A DNA stretch of 64,000 bases from Lactiplantibacillus plantarum EGD-AQ4 (GCF_000463075.2 NZ_AVAQ01000023.1:62001-126000); one strand, 5' to 3'. Positions 16,612-25,592 are shown, counted from the first letter of the stretch. Notes: a model not told the origin generated them from the letters alone. Translations and numbers: made by a program.

Positions 16612-17461
16612 CTGATACATTTTGCACGTAGCCCACCAGCGACCCCCAGAAAATATTAAGTACGATAAAAATGAAGATGCTAAATACAACCGTTAATGCA
16701 ACTTCTGCCAATAATACCGCGTAGAATTTATCCATTCGGGCTCTTTGAACATCATTGACGATGATGAAAATGAATGCTGCGCTCATTAAAACGTTCGATG
16801 GCACCATAAAGATTAGCAACAGCGTTAAGCCAGAGAAATTACCTGAACTAGTGATAACACTCATTAATAAGGTAATCAGATTCAAAATCATAATTAAATT
16901 TGTTACTCCCGCAAACTGATTAACAAAGTCCCAGAAATCAACATGTTCTGGCGTCAGCGCTTGTCGAAAGCCATACGCAATAGCTGTATAAATGGCGTAG
17001 CCAATAATAATCAGTAAGAAAATCGTTAATCCAGTCTTAACGATGACACCATTAATATCCAATGCTGCCATCATGTCTCGTGCCTCAGTTCCCACGCTCT
17101 TGACGACTAAGGCCCGTACTTTCTGAATTAATGAAACGATCGTCAAAACCATCAATAAGGATTCAACAACCATTGATGTCAAACCAAAGAAGCGGTTGGC
17201 ATCAACTAATGGTCGGCTAGGATGACGCAATGTCTCCAAATACCAAGCAAAATAATTACCAGAAAAACGTTTCACCGAAGCAATTGAATCCGAGGTACGT
17301 GATGAATTATAGCCGGCCGCTTGTGGTGTAGATTGCGGTATTGGCGCTGATTCTACTGGTTGCCGCACCTCTTGAACGGCATAGCCACACTTCGGACAGA
17401 ACTTAGCATCGGGTTTAATTTTGTTGCCACACTTTGGGCAAAAAACGGGTTGATTCGTCAT
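16598..17461 (-). CDS. Zinc-ribbon multi-helix membrane protein
   Basis: 287 residues. N-terminal zinc ribbon with Cys8, Cys11, Cys22 and Cys25 (FCPKCGNKI, FCPKCGYAV), a proline-rich linker, then five or so membrane helices from about residue 95 on. No enzymatic motif. Last of five same-strand genes spaced 17-51 bp apart (20562 to 16598), four of which begin with the same type of ribbon. The ribbon is expected in the cytosol. Start ATG with GAGGAG nine bases upstream. Confidence 0.8.
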   Translation of the reverse strand: MTNQPVFCPKCGNKIKPDAKFCPKCGYAVQEVRQPVESAPIPQSTPQAAGYNSSRTSDSIASVKRFSGNYFAWYLETLRHPSRPLVDANRFFGLTSMVVESLLMVLTIVSLIQKVRALVVKSVGTEARDMMAALDINGVIVKTGLTIFLLIIIGYAIYTAIAYGFRQALTPEHVDFWDFVNQFAGVTNLIMILNLITLLMSVITSSGNFSGLTLLLIFMVPSNVLMSAAFIFIIVNDVQRARMDKFYAVLLAEVALTVVFSIFIFIVLNIFWGSLVGYVQNVSGIWR

Positions 17462-17493
17462 TGATATGCTCCTCGTTGTTTTTATTGATTGTG

Positions 17494-18948
17494 CTATTCG
17501 TCAAAAGACTCATGTTCATCGTTCGTCTTTTGGCCATTTGTTATTTTTGAAAATTGATAACCCAACGTCGTATCGTTGCCTGTTGGAGTCATCGTGGCAG
17601 TGTACTGATATGTCTGTACATGAGCATAATCCTCAAGATTGAATCGATATTCGATTGAGTACGTGACCAAACTCGACCCATTAGGTCCCGGCACGACCTG
17701 TTTTAGGGAAGAATCATAACTAACCGACTCAATATCGTCATCGTCAGAGTAATCTTGAGTCATCTTGACAATCTGGTTGTAAGCCGCGTTATCCCTACCA
17801 TTAGTAAAATAATCCGCCAGCGCAGTATTTTGACTGTCAGTGACATCATTTATATCCGTGCCATTAGAAATCTGATCCATACACATTATTAATCGTGACA
17901 CCAAACTATCGGCCTCTGAATGGCTAATCTGATTGGGATAATTGATATCAACGGTCGATTGATCGTCACTTTTCTTCAAGTGAATCGTCTTAGAATTAGC
18001 CATGCCCTCGCTCGACGTATAACGGGCATACACTGCCATATCAGACGACCACGGCTCATCGTTGAGCTCAAAGTGACCACTAGTATCAGCAGTCCCGACT
18101 TTTTGACCATTTAAATAAATCGCTGACGCCGGTACTGTTTGCAATGTCGTCGAAATCGTTGTTAGCGGTAAGTTATAAGTTCGATTACTAGTAATATGAT
18201 ATTGACCACTGTTAGATAGCTGATGTCCTCTGACTGTACCATTAACTGTCAATTGATATTCTCCCGGTACCAATGCCCCCAAGGACTTAATATCATCATC
18301 ACGCTCTGCAGTCCCCAGTGACCGGTCATCAAGCTTAATTTGATTTCCCGCTAGATTAGTTGTGATTTTAGGGTAAATTGGCTTTACTATAATCTGATAG
18401 TTAGGAAATACGAGCCAGCGGTGCCCGCTAACACCATACCTGAAATGATTGTCGTGACTGACGCCCCGGATCAATAAGTCCCGTTGCAAGGTCGTCAACG
18501 CTTTGGGATGGTGATGGTAATAGCGATAGATTGGTAGTAACTTTTGCTTATTCAGTCGCAAATCAGTGCGGCTACTAGTATAGTAGTCTGTTAATCGCCG
18601 ACCTCTTTGCGTATTGGCAATAGCCCGATTTAACGTGGCCGTACGTGAATAATATTGACTTCCCCAAAGCAGCCCACCGCCAAGGATAATGATTACAAGG
18701 CCGCTGCTAAGCCAGGTTAACTTTTTTCGTTTCGACCATGCTGCGCGGGAATGTGACAATTCAAATTGTTGCCGCTGCCCCGTTGCTTTATGCGTGACAG
18801 TTCTTTTGTCGGCCACTAAATGATAGCCACACTGCGGGCAAATAACATCCGTCGGCGCAACTGGATACCCACAGTTCTGACAAAATCGATTCGTACCCCC
18901 ACTCGGTTGGTCGTTAGCCGGTGCTAACCGCTTATTCAAGTTTCGCAT
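17494..18948 (-). CDS. Zinc-ribbon, single-pass TcaA-like envelope protein
   Basis: 484 residues. Cytosolic zinc ribbon (Cys23, Cys26, Cys37, Cys40), basic linker, one membrane helix (about 79-96), then a large extracytoplasmic part: an alpha-helical segment, two immunoglobulin-like modules (one with VPGEYQLTVNGTV, one with ASAIYLNGQKVGTADTSG) and a C-terminal NTF2-like domain. This is the layout of staphylococcal TcaA, a membrane protein linked to glycopeptide susceptibility and wall polymers. Start ATG with AGGAGGATAAG. Cotranscribed with the neighbouring ribbon genes. Confidence 0.8.
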   Translation of the reverse strand: MRNLNKRLAPANDQPSGGTNRFCQNCGYPVAPTDVICPQCGYHLVADKRTVTHKATGQRQQFELSHSRAAWSKRKKLTWLSSGLVIIILGGGLLWGSQYYSRTATLNRAIANTQRGRRLTDYYTSSRTDLRLNKQKLLPIYRYYHHHPKALTTLQRDLLIRGVSHDNHFRYGVSGHRWLVFPNYQIIVKPIYPKITTNLAGNQIKLDDRSLGTAERDDDIKSLGALVPGEYQLTVNGTVRGHQLSNSGQYHITSNRTYNLPLTTISTTLQTVPASAIYLNGQKVGTADTSGHFELNDEPWSSDMAVYARYTSSEGMANSKTIHLKKSDDQSTVDINYPNQISHSEADSLVSRLIMCMDQISNGTDINDVTDSQNTALADYFTNGRDNAAYNQIVKMTQDYSDDDDIESVSYDSSLKQVVPGPNGSSLVTYSIEYRFNLEDYAHVQTYQYTATMTPTGNDTTLGYQFSKITNGQKTNDEHESFDE

Positions 18949-18965
18949 CTTATCCTCCTAGCCAC

Positions 18966-19403
18966 TCATTGCCGATCCTGAACAATTGCCTCTGCATATA
19001 AACATAATTGTTCAGCAGGTCGCATTTCTGGTTGAATCTTAACATTGACAACACCGGCATATTGCTTGGTCAGCAACAAGACATAAAGATTCTTCATCAT
19101 ACTTTCCCACATCGCCTTGGCCCCCGAACGAGGAATAACATCACTTTCAGCAAAAATTAGTCCAGCTGAACGATATCCTACTGGAACTGCTGGTGCACTC
19201 GTAATCATGAATGTTTTAGTCATCGCAACTTCATCAGGAGTTAGTTCCAAATCAAAAAGTGGAAATGTTTGGTCACTGGAATGTGGCATAATTGCATACT
19301 CATCATTTGGTGATAATGCACCTCCACATTTCAAACAGAAATTGGCATCGGCCGCATTTTGGTTGCCACACGCTGGGCAAATTCGGTAATACGTTTGTTT
19401 CAT
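18966..19403 (-). CDS. Zinc-ribbon protein with small C-terminal domain
   Basis: 145 residues, no membrane helix. Zinc ribbon with Cys9, Cys12, Cys23 and Cys26, then a ~90-residue alpha/beta domain (AGLIFAESDV, SMMKNLYVLLLTKQYAGVVNVKI, LYAEAIV). The order of a strand, a long helix, VVNVKI and an ending AEAIV loosely resembles the YbjQ/DUF74 fold, which is inference. Start ATG with AAGAAGG. Cytosolic member of the ribbon operon. Confidence 0.75.
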   Translation of the reverse strand: MKQTYYRICPACGNQNAADANFCLKCGGALSPNDEYAIMPHSSDQTFPLFDLELTPDEVAMTKTFMITSAPAVPVGYRSAGLIFAESDVIPRSGAKAMWESMMKNLYVLLLTKQYAGVVNVKIQPEMRPAEQLCLYAEAIVQDRQ

Positions 19404-19430
19404 CGTTGGACTAACCTTCTTTTCTACAAT

Positions 19431-20510
19431 TTAATTAATTTGTTCGAACTTTCCTGTCGAACGATTTAGCTCCGCCAGAATACTATGAATATTATCGTAG
19501 CGGAACGTATTCGCTGACGTATCTTCTCCTGCTGCATACAATTTGATTTCATAAACGTCCGGATTTGGTTCACTTTCTGTAAAAGTAAAATCATCCGGGT
19601 CAATGTCCTCAGCGTCCGCAATAGCCGCGACAGCAGTCTGAGCAGGGCCTGACAAATCATCATATGATTTTCCCGTTTGAGTAGCTGAGCTATCATTGGC
19701 ATCATTTGCGCTTGGCCCAGCATCAGGTGCCGTATCATTTTTTGCGGAGTCCACTGTCACATCTTTGGCCTTACTGGTCTTTTTAGCTAGTAAAGCAATC
19801 GTTCGATGGGTATCCCCGGCACTAGTCAGATTGGCTTTCTCACTGACCGTCGATTGGGTACTGATTAGCTTAAATTGATAGCTTCCGGGAAAGAGTGGCC
19901 CTGCTTTATAGGTAGCATGCTTGCTTTTAGTTGTTGTTAAGACCGTGCCATTGGCTTTGATGGTGGCATTATTCACATTAGTCTCAATCTCCGGGTGCAT
20001 CATTGTAACCTGTAATTTATAGACTGGAAAAATCAGCCACGCATGGCCCGCTGTCACAACTCGAAACGTCTTGTCACTCGTATAACCATCATGTTTTAAA
20101 TCGACTGCCATATCCCTGACGTATTGTGGGTGCTTACGCGTGTACGTCATAAATGGTTTGACCGTTTTAGCAGTAATCGTCACACTCGGATCATCACTAA
20201 CTAGTTCGGTAGCAAATTGATTCGGTTGATCATCTGTCACCTTCTTAACAATCGCCGCCACTTTCCTAGGCTTAACTACTTGCGTCTGATAAATTGAAAA
20301 ACCGATTGTCAAAATAATTAGTCCTAATACCACGACGCCACTGATCACCGCCCATTTTGATAGTCTTAGATGTTGCGAACGTCCATCTGATCGACGATGA
20401 CTAGTCCCAGCAGTATCTGTCACGGCAACGGTACTTAAATCTTGACCACACTGATCACAAAAAACGTTATCAGCAGCATTTTCTCGTTGGCAATTTGGGC
20501 AAACTTTCAT
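19431..20510 (-). CDS. Zinc-ribbon, single-pass TcaA-like protein
   Basis: 359 residues from the ATG at 20510. Zinc ribbon (Cys4, Cys7, Cys18, Cys21), one membrane helix (about 54-74), then an external part with a TcaA-type second domain (GHAWLIFPVYKLQV, FPGSYQFKL), a Thr/Ser/Asp linker and a ~70-residue C-terminal domain. The same GHxWLxFPxYxxxV signature occurs in the neighbour at 17494, so the two are paralogues. Start: a GTG at 20522 directly abuts GAGGA; the ATG at 20510 has 11-nt spacing and is preferred. Confidence 0.8.
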   Translation of the reverse strand: MKVCPNCQRENAADNVFCDQCGQDLSTVAVTDTAGTSHRRSDGRSQHLRLSKWAVISGVVVLGLIILTIGFSIYQTQVVKPRKVAAIVKKVTDDQPNQFATELVSDDPSVTITAKTVKPFMTYTRKHPQYVRDMAVDLKHDGYTSDKTFRVVTAGHAWLIFPVYKLQVTMMHPEIETNVNNATIKANGTVLTTTKSKHATYKAGPLFPGSYQFKLISTQSTVSEKANLTSAGDTHRTIALLAKKTSKAKDVTVDSAKNDTAPDAGPSANDANDSSATQTGKSYDDLSGPAQTAVAAIADAEDIDPDDFTFTESEPNPDVYEIKLYAAGEDTSANTFRYDNIHSILAELNRSTGKFEQIN

Positions 20511-20561
20511 GCCATAATTCACTCCTCTTTCTGACCTTATTACAATTCATACCACGTTAAT

Positions 20562-21809
20562 TTATTCCCCAGAATAGTGGGTTGATACAGTATGATAATT
20601 ATCCTCAACAAGTGATGTTTCTTGAAGATGACCATGCTCATCAATCCGATACTGTGCATCGCGCGGTGAGACACCAGATGCCGCCCCCGCAGCTTTCATA
20701 TTTGCTGTCGAATGATTTTCAAGCACAGAAATATACAATAATCCATCATCTTCCATTCGAGATTGGAAATCATAGTCTTCCTGAGTGAAGTCCGAATTAT
20801 TCACATGCGATTTTTTAAACTCTGTCCATACCCAGTCATTCACCTGTTGCGTTGTCAAGTTATGTTGATCCACTGATGACGTTTTCTCATTACTGTCAGT
20901 TGTAGTATCACCACTATCATCCGTGGTATCACTGCTACTATCAGCGGTATCCGCTGTGCTTGAGCTGTCAGTAGAATCCGTATCTTTTACTAGCTGCATA
21001 TTCTTAATGGCGCCACTCGTCTGATAGAAAATAGTCAACCGACCATCTGCTAAATGAACTTTGTTTAGATTTAGCCCGTCACCAACATACGACTTCAACA
21101 TGTAAGTTTCGTCAGAGAGTTTCTTAGACGACAAATGGTCATTAATTGCCCAGGCGCTACCTGGCACTTCGTTAGCTTTCTGAGCATCATAGATGTTATT
21201 AACACCGTTCATATCTTGCTTCGTAATTGTGAAATCGGTACGCATATAAGGATATTCCTTCATATAAGGATCAGCCCGCTGAAAAGGACTCCGCCATTTA
21301 CCAATCAGCTTAGCTGGGGCTCCTGATCGCCATTTTGCCTGGCTTGTACCGTCGCTTAAGATATAGTCGTTATCCAAATTGCTTGAATTATCAGACAAAT
21401 GATAAGCATACTTACCACTATCAACCCAACTAAGTTTTAACTGGTGTTTCGTCCCATTATCATCAATAGTGAGCTGGTATACGCTCTGATCTTTTTGATA
21501 TTTAAAAGATTGAACACGCCCACCACTTAGCTTCTGTTGCTTACGATTAGATAGGCGCCAATACCAGTGCCCATTTAACTGATAAAATTTCGAATAATTT
21601 TTAGGTTTGGCATTGTCCTTACCACCATCAGCTGGAATTCGAGTAGCTAATTTCACCAACAATCGATCAGTAGCTGTTTTGGGCTTAGCAGTTTTAGTGA
21701 CACTTTGACTCGTCTTAGTTGTTGTTTTTGATTGGGAAACCTGTTGACCACAACCTGCTAAGACCAACAAACTCATGAGACTTCCCCCGATTAACAAAGA
21801 CCCTTTCAT
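20562..21809 (-). CDS. Lipoprotein heading the zinc-ribbon operon
   Basis: 415 residues. Lipobox LAGC with the lipidated Cys at position 20, so it is anchored outside the membrane. A Thr/Lys-rich linker, a beta-rich domain (about 60-250: NGHWYWRLSNRKQQKLSGG, then GKWRSPFQ with MRTDFTIT), a Ser/Thr/Asp stalk and a C-terminal domain starting LTTQQVNDWVW that is shared with the exported protein at 197-841. The middle part resembles lipocalin-like small lipoproteins of lactobacilli, which is a weak inference. Start ATG with GGAGGAGG. First gene of the operon. Confidence 0.85.
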   Translation of the reverse strand: MKGSLLIGGSLMSLLVLAGCGQQVSQSKTTTKTSQSVTKTAKPKTATDRLLVKLATRIPADGGKDNAKPKNYSKFYQLNGHWYWRLSNRKQQKLSGGRVQSFKYQKDQSVYQLTIDDNGTKHQLKLSWVDSGKYAYHLSDNSSNLDNDYILSDGTSQAKWRSGAPAKLIGKWRSPFQRADPYMKEYPYMRTDFTITKQDMNGVNNIYDAQKANEVPGSAWAINDHLSSKKLSDETYMLKSYVGDGLNLNKVHLADGRLTIFYQTSGAIKNMQLVKDTDSTDSSSTADTADSSSDTTDDSGDTTTDSNEKTSSVDQHNLTTQQVNDWVWTEFKKSHVNNSDFTQEDYDFQSRMEDDGLLYISVLENHSTANMKAAGAASGVSPRDAQYRIDEHGHLQETSLVEDNYHTVSTHYSGE

Positions 21810-21909
21810 TTACTTCCTCCTCCACCGTTATGGTAATCACTACCAGGAACAATAAGTTACCATGGTTAATTACGGTTTCACTAATTCGTCATAAAGAACA
21901 TTTAATGAC

Positions 21910-21931
21910 ATTATATATTAATAAAAGATGT
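21910..21931 (-). promoter_or_regulatory. Promoter of the zinc-ribbon/lipoprotein operon
   Basis: A perfect TATAAT on the minus strand at 21915-21910 with a poor -35 (TTAAAT). The leader is about 95 nt. Confidence 0.5.
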
Positions 21932-22041
21932 ATTTAAAGACGCTTTTTAAAATAACTCTTATTATAAAATTCAATAATCCTATCAAACTGCTTTTCGAAC
22001 ATCTACTAGACCAAGCTCGAATTTTGTTTTGTACTTAAATC

Positions 22042-22059
22042 ATTGATTGTGGTATCAAT
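22042..22059. promoter_or_regulatory. Short palindrome in the divergent control region
   Basis: ATTGAT-tgtggt-ATCAAT lies between the lipoprotein operon and the XRE gene and could be an operator for the latter. Position is the only support. Confidence 0.25.
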
Positions 22060-22195
22060 CAGTCATGATAAAGGTTAATATAAAGTAATTAATGACACTT
22101 TATGCGTATTAACAGTGTACTTACAGCTCTGTTTCAAGCATAGTGAAACCTCTAAAATTAGTGCTAAGACGCTTAATGGATTAAGGAGGATTCCC

Positions 22196-22516
22196 ATGTT
22201 ACCCGAGATAGGCAAAATCATTCGGCAACGCCGACAGCAACACGGCATCACCATCGAGCAATTGGCCGAACAATCCAATGTTTCAATCTCGCTAATTTCT
22301 CGACTCGAACGTGGTAAGGTCGATAACATTAAACTACAAAGTTTGACCGCAATCGCTGAAACTCTGAATTTAAAAATAGCGGACTTCTTTCGCGACGAGC
22401 TTCTCCAATCACCTAATATTGTTGCATTACTCGACTACCTGAGTGATCTGCCAGCCCATCAACGTGAAGAACTTGCTGGTACGTTACTCAAACTACTCCA
22501 ACTATCCAAATCGTGA
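22196..22516 (+). CDS. XRE-family DNA-binding regulator
   Basis: 106 residues. Complete HTH_XRE domain (IGKIIRQRRQQHGITIEQLAE, then SISLISRLERGK) covering residues 4-60, and a ~40-residue C-terminal helical part, probably for dimerisation. Start: ATG at 22196 with AAGGAGG seven bases upstream; the longer frame from 22115 has no ribosome site. Divergent from the zinc-ribbon operon 386 bp away, so it may control that operon, but it may also be an orphan. Terminator follows. Confidence 0.88.
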   Translation: MLPEIGKIIRQRRQQHGITIEQLAEQSNVSISLISRLERGKVDNIKLQSLTAIAETLNLKIADFFRDELLQSPNIVALLDYLSDLPAHQREELAGTLLKLLQLSKS

Positions 22517-22583
22517 GCATTTGTGCAACGCACTCCGGACAGTTAGTTCACCATTGACCCCCGTGATTCATCTACACTAAAAA

Positions 22584-22622
22584 GTGATTCACCTTCCTCT
22601 GATAAGAAGGCGAATCATTTTT
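22584..22622. terminator. Terminator between XRE gene and small membrane gene
   Basis: TGATTC-a-CCTTC / GAAGG-c-GAATCA with A and T tracts. It is nearly the same hairpin as at 23588-23632, reflecting the local duplication. Confidence 0.8.
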
Positions 22623-22677
22623 AATTTATCAAGCTTGTTAGCGGTCGGTTTAGCGCGCTGAAAGTCGCATACAGTCC

Positions 22678-22875
22678 TTAATGGTGCGTTGTCACTAATA
22701 ACCCACTCATCACCGCCAATATGATACCCACTACCACGGCTTTGAGTGGTTCACGAACGATGATGGGTGGCGGCCAAAGCCTCGACCATCGCCCACCTAA
22801 ATACATTACAACAATCCTTAATATGGCGCCCCAAAAGATTGTGACTAGTAAACTAGCCAGCCACGTTGTCTTCAA
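22678..22875 (-). CDS. Small two-helix membrane protein, duplicated copy
   Basis: 65 residues, two membrane helices (LASLLVTIFWGAILRIVVMY; VVVGIILAVMSGLLV). Sequence and layout match the copy at 23687-23887, with WPPPIIV replacing LTATPLT. The general pattern (short, MKTTW... start, conserved Trp and GLVVTY) suggests DUF2929, with low certainty. Start TTG with GGAGGAG seven bases upstream. The frame is still open, but it has drifted: the loop GGAMVEA has become GGRWSRL, and it lies next to a decayed glycosyltransferase copy. It may no longer be functional. Confidence 0.5.
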   Translation of the reverse strand: MKTTWLASLLVTIFWGAILRIVVMYLGGRWSRLWPPPIIVREPLKAVVVGIILAVMSGLLVTTHH

Positions 22876-23074
22876 TATAAAGCTCCTCCAATGCGGCCAG
22901 GTACGGCTGACCTTTCGATTGAATGTATCAAAGTCGTCACGTGTTTGTAAATTGATTAATAGAATTCATAACTTTTATATAATAGTTTCATCAAAAGAAA
23001 ATCCCCGCCATCAATGACAAAAAAGCTCAGCACCGACCATTCAGGACCTAGGTACTGAACGACTATCATGAGCG

Positions 23075-23275
23075 CTATGACAGGTTAATGTCCCCACTGC
23101 TCAAATCCGCATGCCAATCTGATTCGACGCCCGTTTGCGGGACATATTGGCGATTCAATAGTGTCAGCCACTGCCGAACAATCTTGCTCAAGGTAAAGTC
23201 ATGACTGCGTTGCCGAGTGCGGCATATTCAGCGCGACAGCCAAAATCAGTTAACAGTGGCATTAAGCCAGTAATC
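23075..23275 (-). pseudogene. 3'-end remnant of a glycosyltransferase gene
   Basis: In two frames this translates to pieces matching the end of the glycosyltransferase at 24017: GLMPLLTDF...AEYA, then after a frameshift SHDFTLSKIVRQWLTLLNRQYVPQ. The 5' part is absent; homology stops where the structured repeat region begins (about 23275). It is the decayed downstream copy in a tandem duplication. Confidence 0.8.
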
Positions 23276-23322
23276 AGTTGCACCCAGATAGGTGGCCGTT
23301 CATCCGCCATTCGAGTGGCTTC

Positions 23323-23490
23323 CCGACTGGCCGGACTGCCGGACAATGCTCAAGGGCGAAGTTCTTCTTGTCCGGGCGAGTTTCCCGGGCTAGAAGAAGA
23401 CTCGTATTTGAAATTGCGCAGTGATCTTCTGCGTGAGTTCAAATCGATGTCCGCCCTGTTCCAGCGTTGTCAGCCAGCCCCGGAGGTCGG
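23323..23490 (+). repeat. Structured ~165-bp repeat, copy 1
   Basis: Related to 60642-60809 (opposite orientation) and to 61164-61320. Two ~36-nt arms (containing GACAATGCTCAAGGGCG and CGCCCTGTTCCAGCGTTGTC) pair over most of their length and enclose two hairpins: TTCTTCTTGTCCGGG/CCCGGGCTAGAAGAA and ATTTGAA/TTCAAAT. Similarity to copy 2 continues outside the arms, about 50 bp to the left and 40 bp to the right. An open frame crosses it but has no ribosome site. Confidence 0.85.
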
Positions 23491-23587
23491 ACTAAGGCGC
23501 GCATCGGCTGACTAACAGGACGCCAACTTGTCATGATTTAACCATCTTTAAGGCAAAAGAACAACTAGCACAACGCGTAACTGAAGT

Positions 23588-23632
23588 CAAAAAAAGATTC
23601 ACCTTCCCACAATCAGAAGGTGAATCTTTTTT
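23588..23632. terminator. Terminator of the glycosyltransferase unit
   Basis: AAAAGATTCACCTTC / GAAGGTGAATCTTTT perfect hairpin; bidirectional; 55 bp after the small membrane gene. Confidence 0.9.
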
Positions 23633-23686
23633 ATGCTGCTAGTTTCATCTTGCTCATTCCACGGTCGATACAGTGGTTAAAAACGC

Positions 23687-23887
23687 TCATCGATGCGTCG
23701 TTCTCACCAACAACCCACTAATAACGGCCAACAACACACCGACTGCCATCCCTTTGAGTGGTTCCCGCGTCAACGGGGTCGCTGTGAGTGCTTCGACCAT
23801 CGCACCACCTAGGTAGGTTACGACCAGGCCTAATACCGCGCCCCAAAAGATTGTGACTAGTAAACTAGCCAGCCACGTCGTCTTCAT
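23687..23887 (-). CDS. Small two-helix membrane protein
   Basis: 66 residues from the ATG at 23887, which follows GGAGGAG. Two membrane helices with a short polar loop (ATPLTREPLKG). Probably DUF2929-like; no function known. It follows the glycosyltransferase by 129 bp on the same strand and shares its terminator. A diverged copy lies at 22678-22875. Confidence 0.7.
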   Translation of the reverse strand: MKTTWLASLLVTIFWGAVLGLVVTYLGGAMVEALTATPLTREPLKGMAVGVLLAVISGLLVRTTHR

Positions 23888-24016
23888 CAGCTGCTCCTCC
23901 ACATCTTGCCAGGTTGTCCTGACGATTAGTTCGAGTGTATCAGAGCCCGTGGTGCTTTGCAAATTAATTATCAACGCCATTACTTTCATCTAATTAATCA
24001 ATCAGTCAAAACTATC

Positions 24017-25171
24017 CTAATTTTCACCAACACCCCGTTGCAAGTCCCAATCCATATCCAATGTGGATTGCGGGACGTATTGCCGCTTGAGCAGCGCTAG
24101 CCACTGACGCACGATTTTACTTAAGGTAAAGTCGTGACTGCGGCGGCGGGCCCGTTCGGCATAGTCTTGCCGGGCTTCCAAATCATGCAATAACGGCAAT
24201 AACCCCTTCACAAAACTCGGTACATCGCGAGCTGGTGTCAAGACGCCATGCTGCCCGGCTTGTAAGTATTCTGCCGAACCGGTATTCCACATTGAAACGA
24301 TTGGTAGCCCCATTGCCATGGCTTCACCCATTACTAAGGGCATCCCTTCCCAACGCGAAGTCATCATGAAGACACTGGCCTTCTCATAGTGCTGCCGTAA
24401 TTCGGTATCCTTTAAGGCCCCGCGATAAATAATGCGCTCGCGGACGTTTAACTCGTCCATCAATCGTTGGAAGGTCGCTAGTTGGTCATCTGGCCCGGAA
24501 CCCGCGACCGCAATTTGCCAGTCATCCGGGAGTGCACGAGCCACCGCTAACAGGTAGTCTAGCCCTTTATGTTGTAAGTCGATCCGTCCGGTATAGGCAA
24601 TCACATGCTGATTAAGGTCGGCTTGGTGGCCCTTTGGTTGCATGGTCGGCGGATTGTAAATCTTGACCGTATGTGAATTAAACCGTGAATAGCCTTCCCA
24701 ATCAGAATCAGTCAAGGTGACCACCGTATCAGCTGCCAGTAAGCCAGCAACTAATTCATCACGCATCTGCGCGTAATACTGGTTCAGATAAATATCAACG
24801 TTATTATGCATCCACGCAATCACGTTCACCCGTGGTAACGCCCCTTTAATGGCCGGGGCAAAGCTCGTTAAGAGTCCGCCTGGTAAAATGACCGCATCAA
24901 AGTGGCCATCTTCTAAGGTCGCAATCAAGTCTGTGATTTGGGCCTCGTAGACTTGTAGCGGGGCCGCGCCAAAGTAATTTAACACCGTGGCACTCGCCGG
25001 CCGCCGAGCGGTAATCAGTGGCGCCGCGAGTTCGTAAAAAGACCGGGGTTGTGCTAAAGAATAAAAGGTCACATCTGCTTGTGACGTTAACGCATTTCCA
25101 AGGACGGTCGTCGCACGTTTGACACCATCCATCACTAAATTTTCGACTGTAATTAAGATTTTCATCCGCAT
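24017..25171 (-). CDS. GT4-family glycosyltransferase
   Basis: 384 residues, cytosolic GT-B fold. The C-terminal half has the family-4 signatures: IAYTGRIDLQHKGLDYLL, VAGSGPDD and the EX7E element (SRWEGMPLVMGEAMAMGLPI). The N-terminal acceptor domain starts MKILITVENLVMDGVKR, as in lactobacillus transferases acting on wall polymers or glycolipids. Donor and acceptor cannot be read. ATG at 25171 or two codons later. A TATAAT -10 lies about 150 bp upstream. A truncated copy is at 23075-23275. Confidence 0.9.
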   Translation of the reverse strand: MRMKILITVENLVMDGVKRATTVLGNALTSQADVTFYSLAQPRSFYELAAPLITARRPASATVLNYFGAAPLQVYEAQITDLIATLEDGHFDAVILPGGLLTSFAPAIKGALPRVNVIAWMHNNVDIYLNQYYAQMRDELVAGLLAADTVVTLTDSDWEGYSRFNSHTVKIYNPPTMQPKGHQADLNQHVIAYTGRIDLQHKGLDYLLAVARALPDDWQIAVAGSGPDDQLATFQRLMDELNVRERIIYRGALKDTELRQHYEKASVFMMTSRWEGMPLVMGEAMAMGLPIVSMWNTGSAEYLQAGQHGVLTPARDVPSFVKGLLPLLHDLEARQDYAERARRRSHDFTLSKIVRQWLALLKRQYVPQSTLDMDWDLQRGVGEN

Positions 25172-25321
25172 CGTTGGCTAGTCCCAAATGACTAACCGCT
25201 CCTTTCCACTTATGCTTGGTTCATGGAACCGGAATTGGCGACGTTGAGGAATTAATTGGTCACGCTCAATTCATGATTAAAGGCCCTTTGACATGCCAGC
25301 TAATATCAGTTTGGTTAGCCT

Positions 25322-25327
25322 ATTATA
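25322..25327 (-). promoter_or_regulatory. -10 element of the glycosyltransferase gene
   Basis: Consensus TATAAT on the minus strand with a weak -35, 150 bp before the start. I see no structured leader in the intervening sequence. Confidence 0.4.
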
Positions 25328-25524
25328 ACAGGTGCAATTAAAAAGTAATTAGAATATGCTCTAAACACTTTCTATAGATGATGATTTACACAGCAAATTA
25401 TCAGTTTTCTAGGTTGTCAGTTGCCCCCAGAAATCGGCTTAGAACGATTAGTGGCAACCGAACAAGGATGTATACTAGCGCCGGTTTTAGGGTCGTTAAA
25501 AGCTTCATAATTCCGTTTCAACGC

Positions 25525-25571
25525 AAAAAACCGCCGTGATACCGGAGGCACAAGCCGGTATCACGGCGGTT
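25525..25571 (-). terminator. xpk terminator
   Basis: 17-bp perfect stem (AACCGCCGTGATACCGG and its complement) with TTTTTT on the minus strand, 22 bp after the xpk stop. Confidence 0.93.
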
Positions 25572-25592
25572 CAATTATCTTAAATGACTAGG

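Noticed and set aside
23201-23515. 104-codon frame across the structured repeat, similar to a frame at 60542-60892
   Set aside because: The similarity of the two translations follows from the repeat itself; no ribosome site, and the diverged third copy does not keep the frame.
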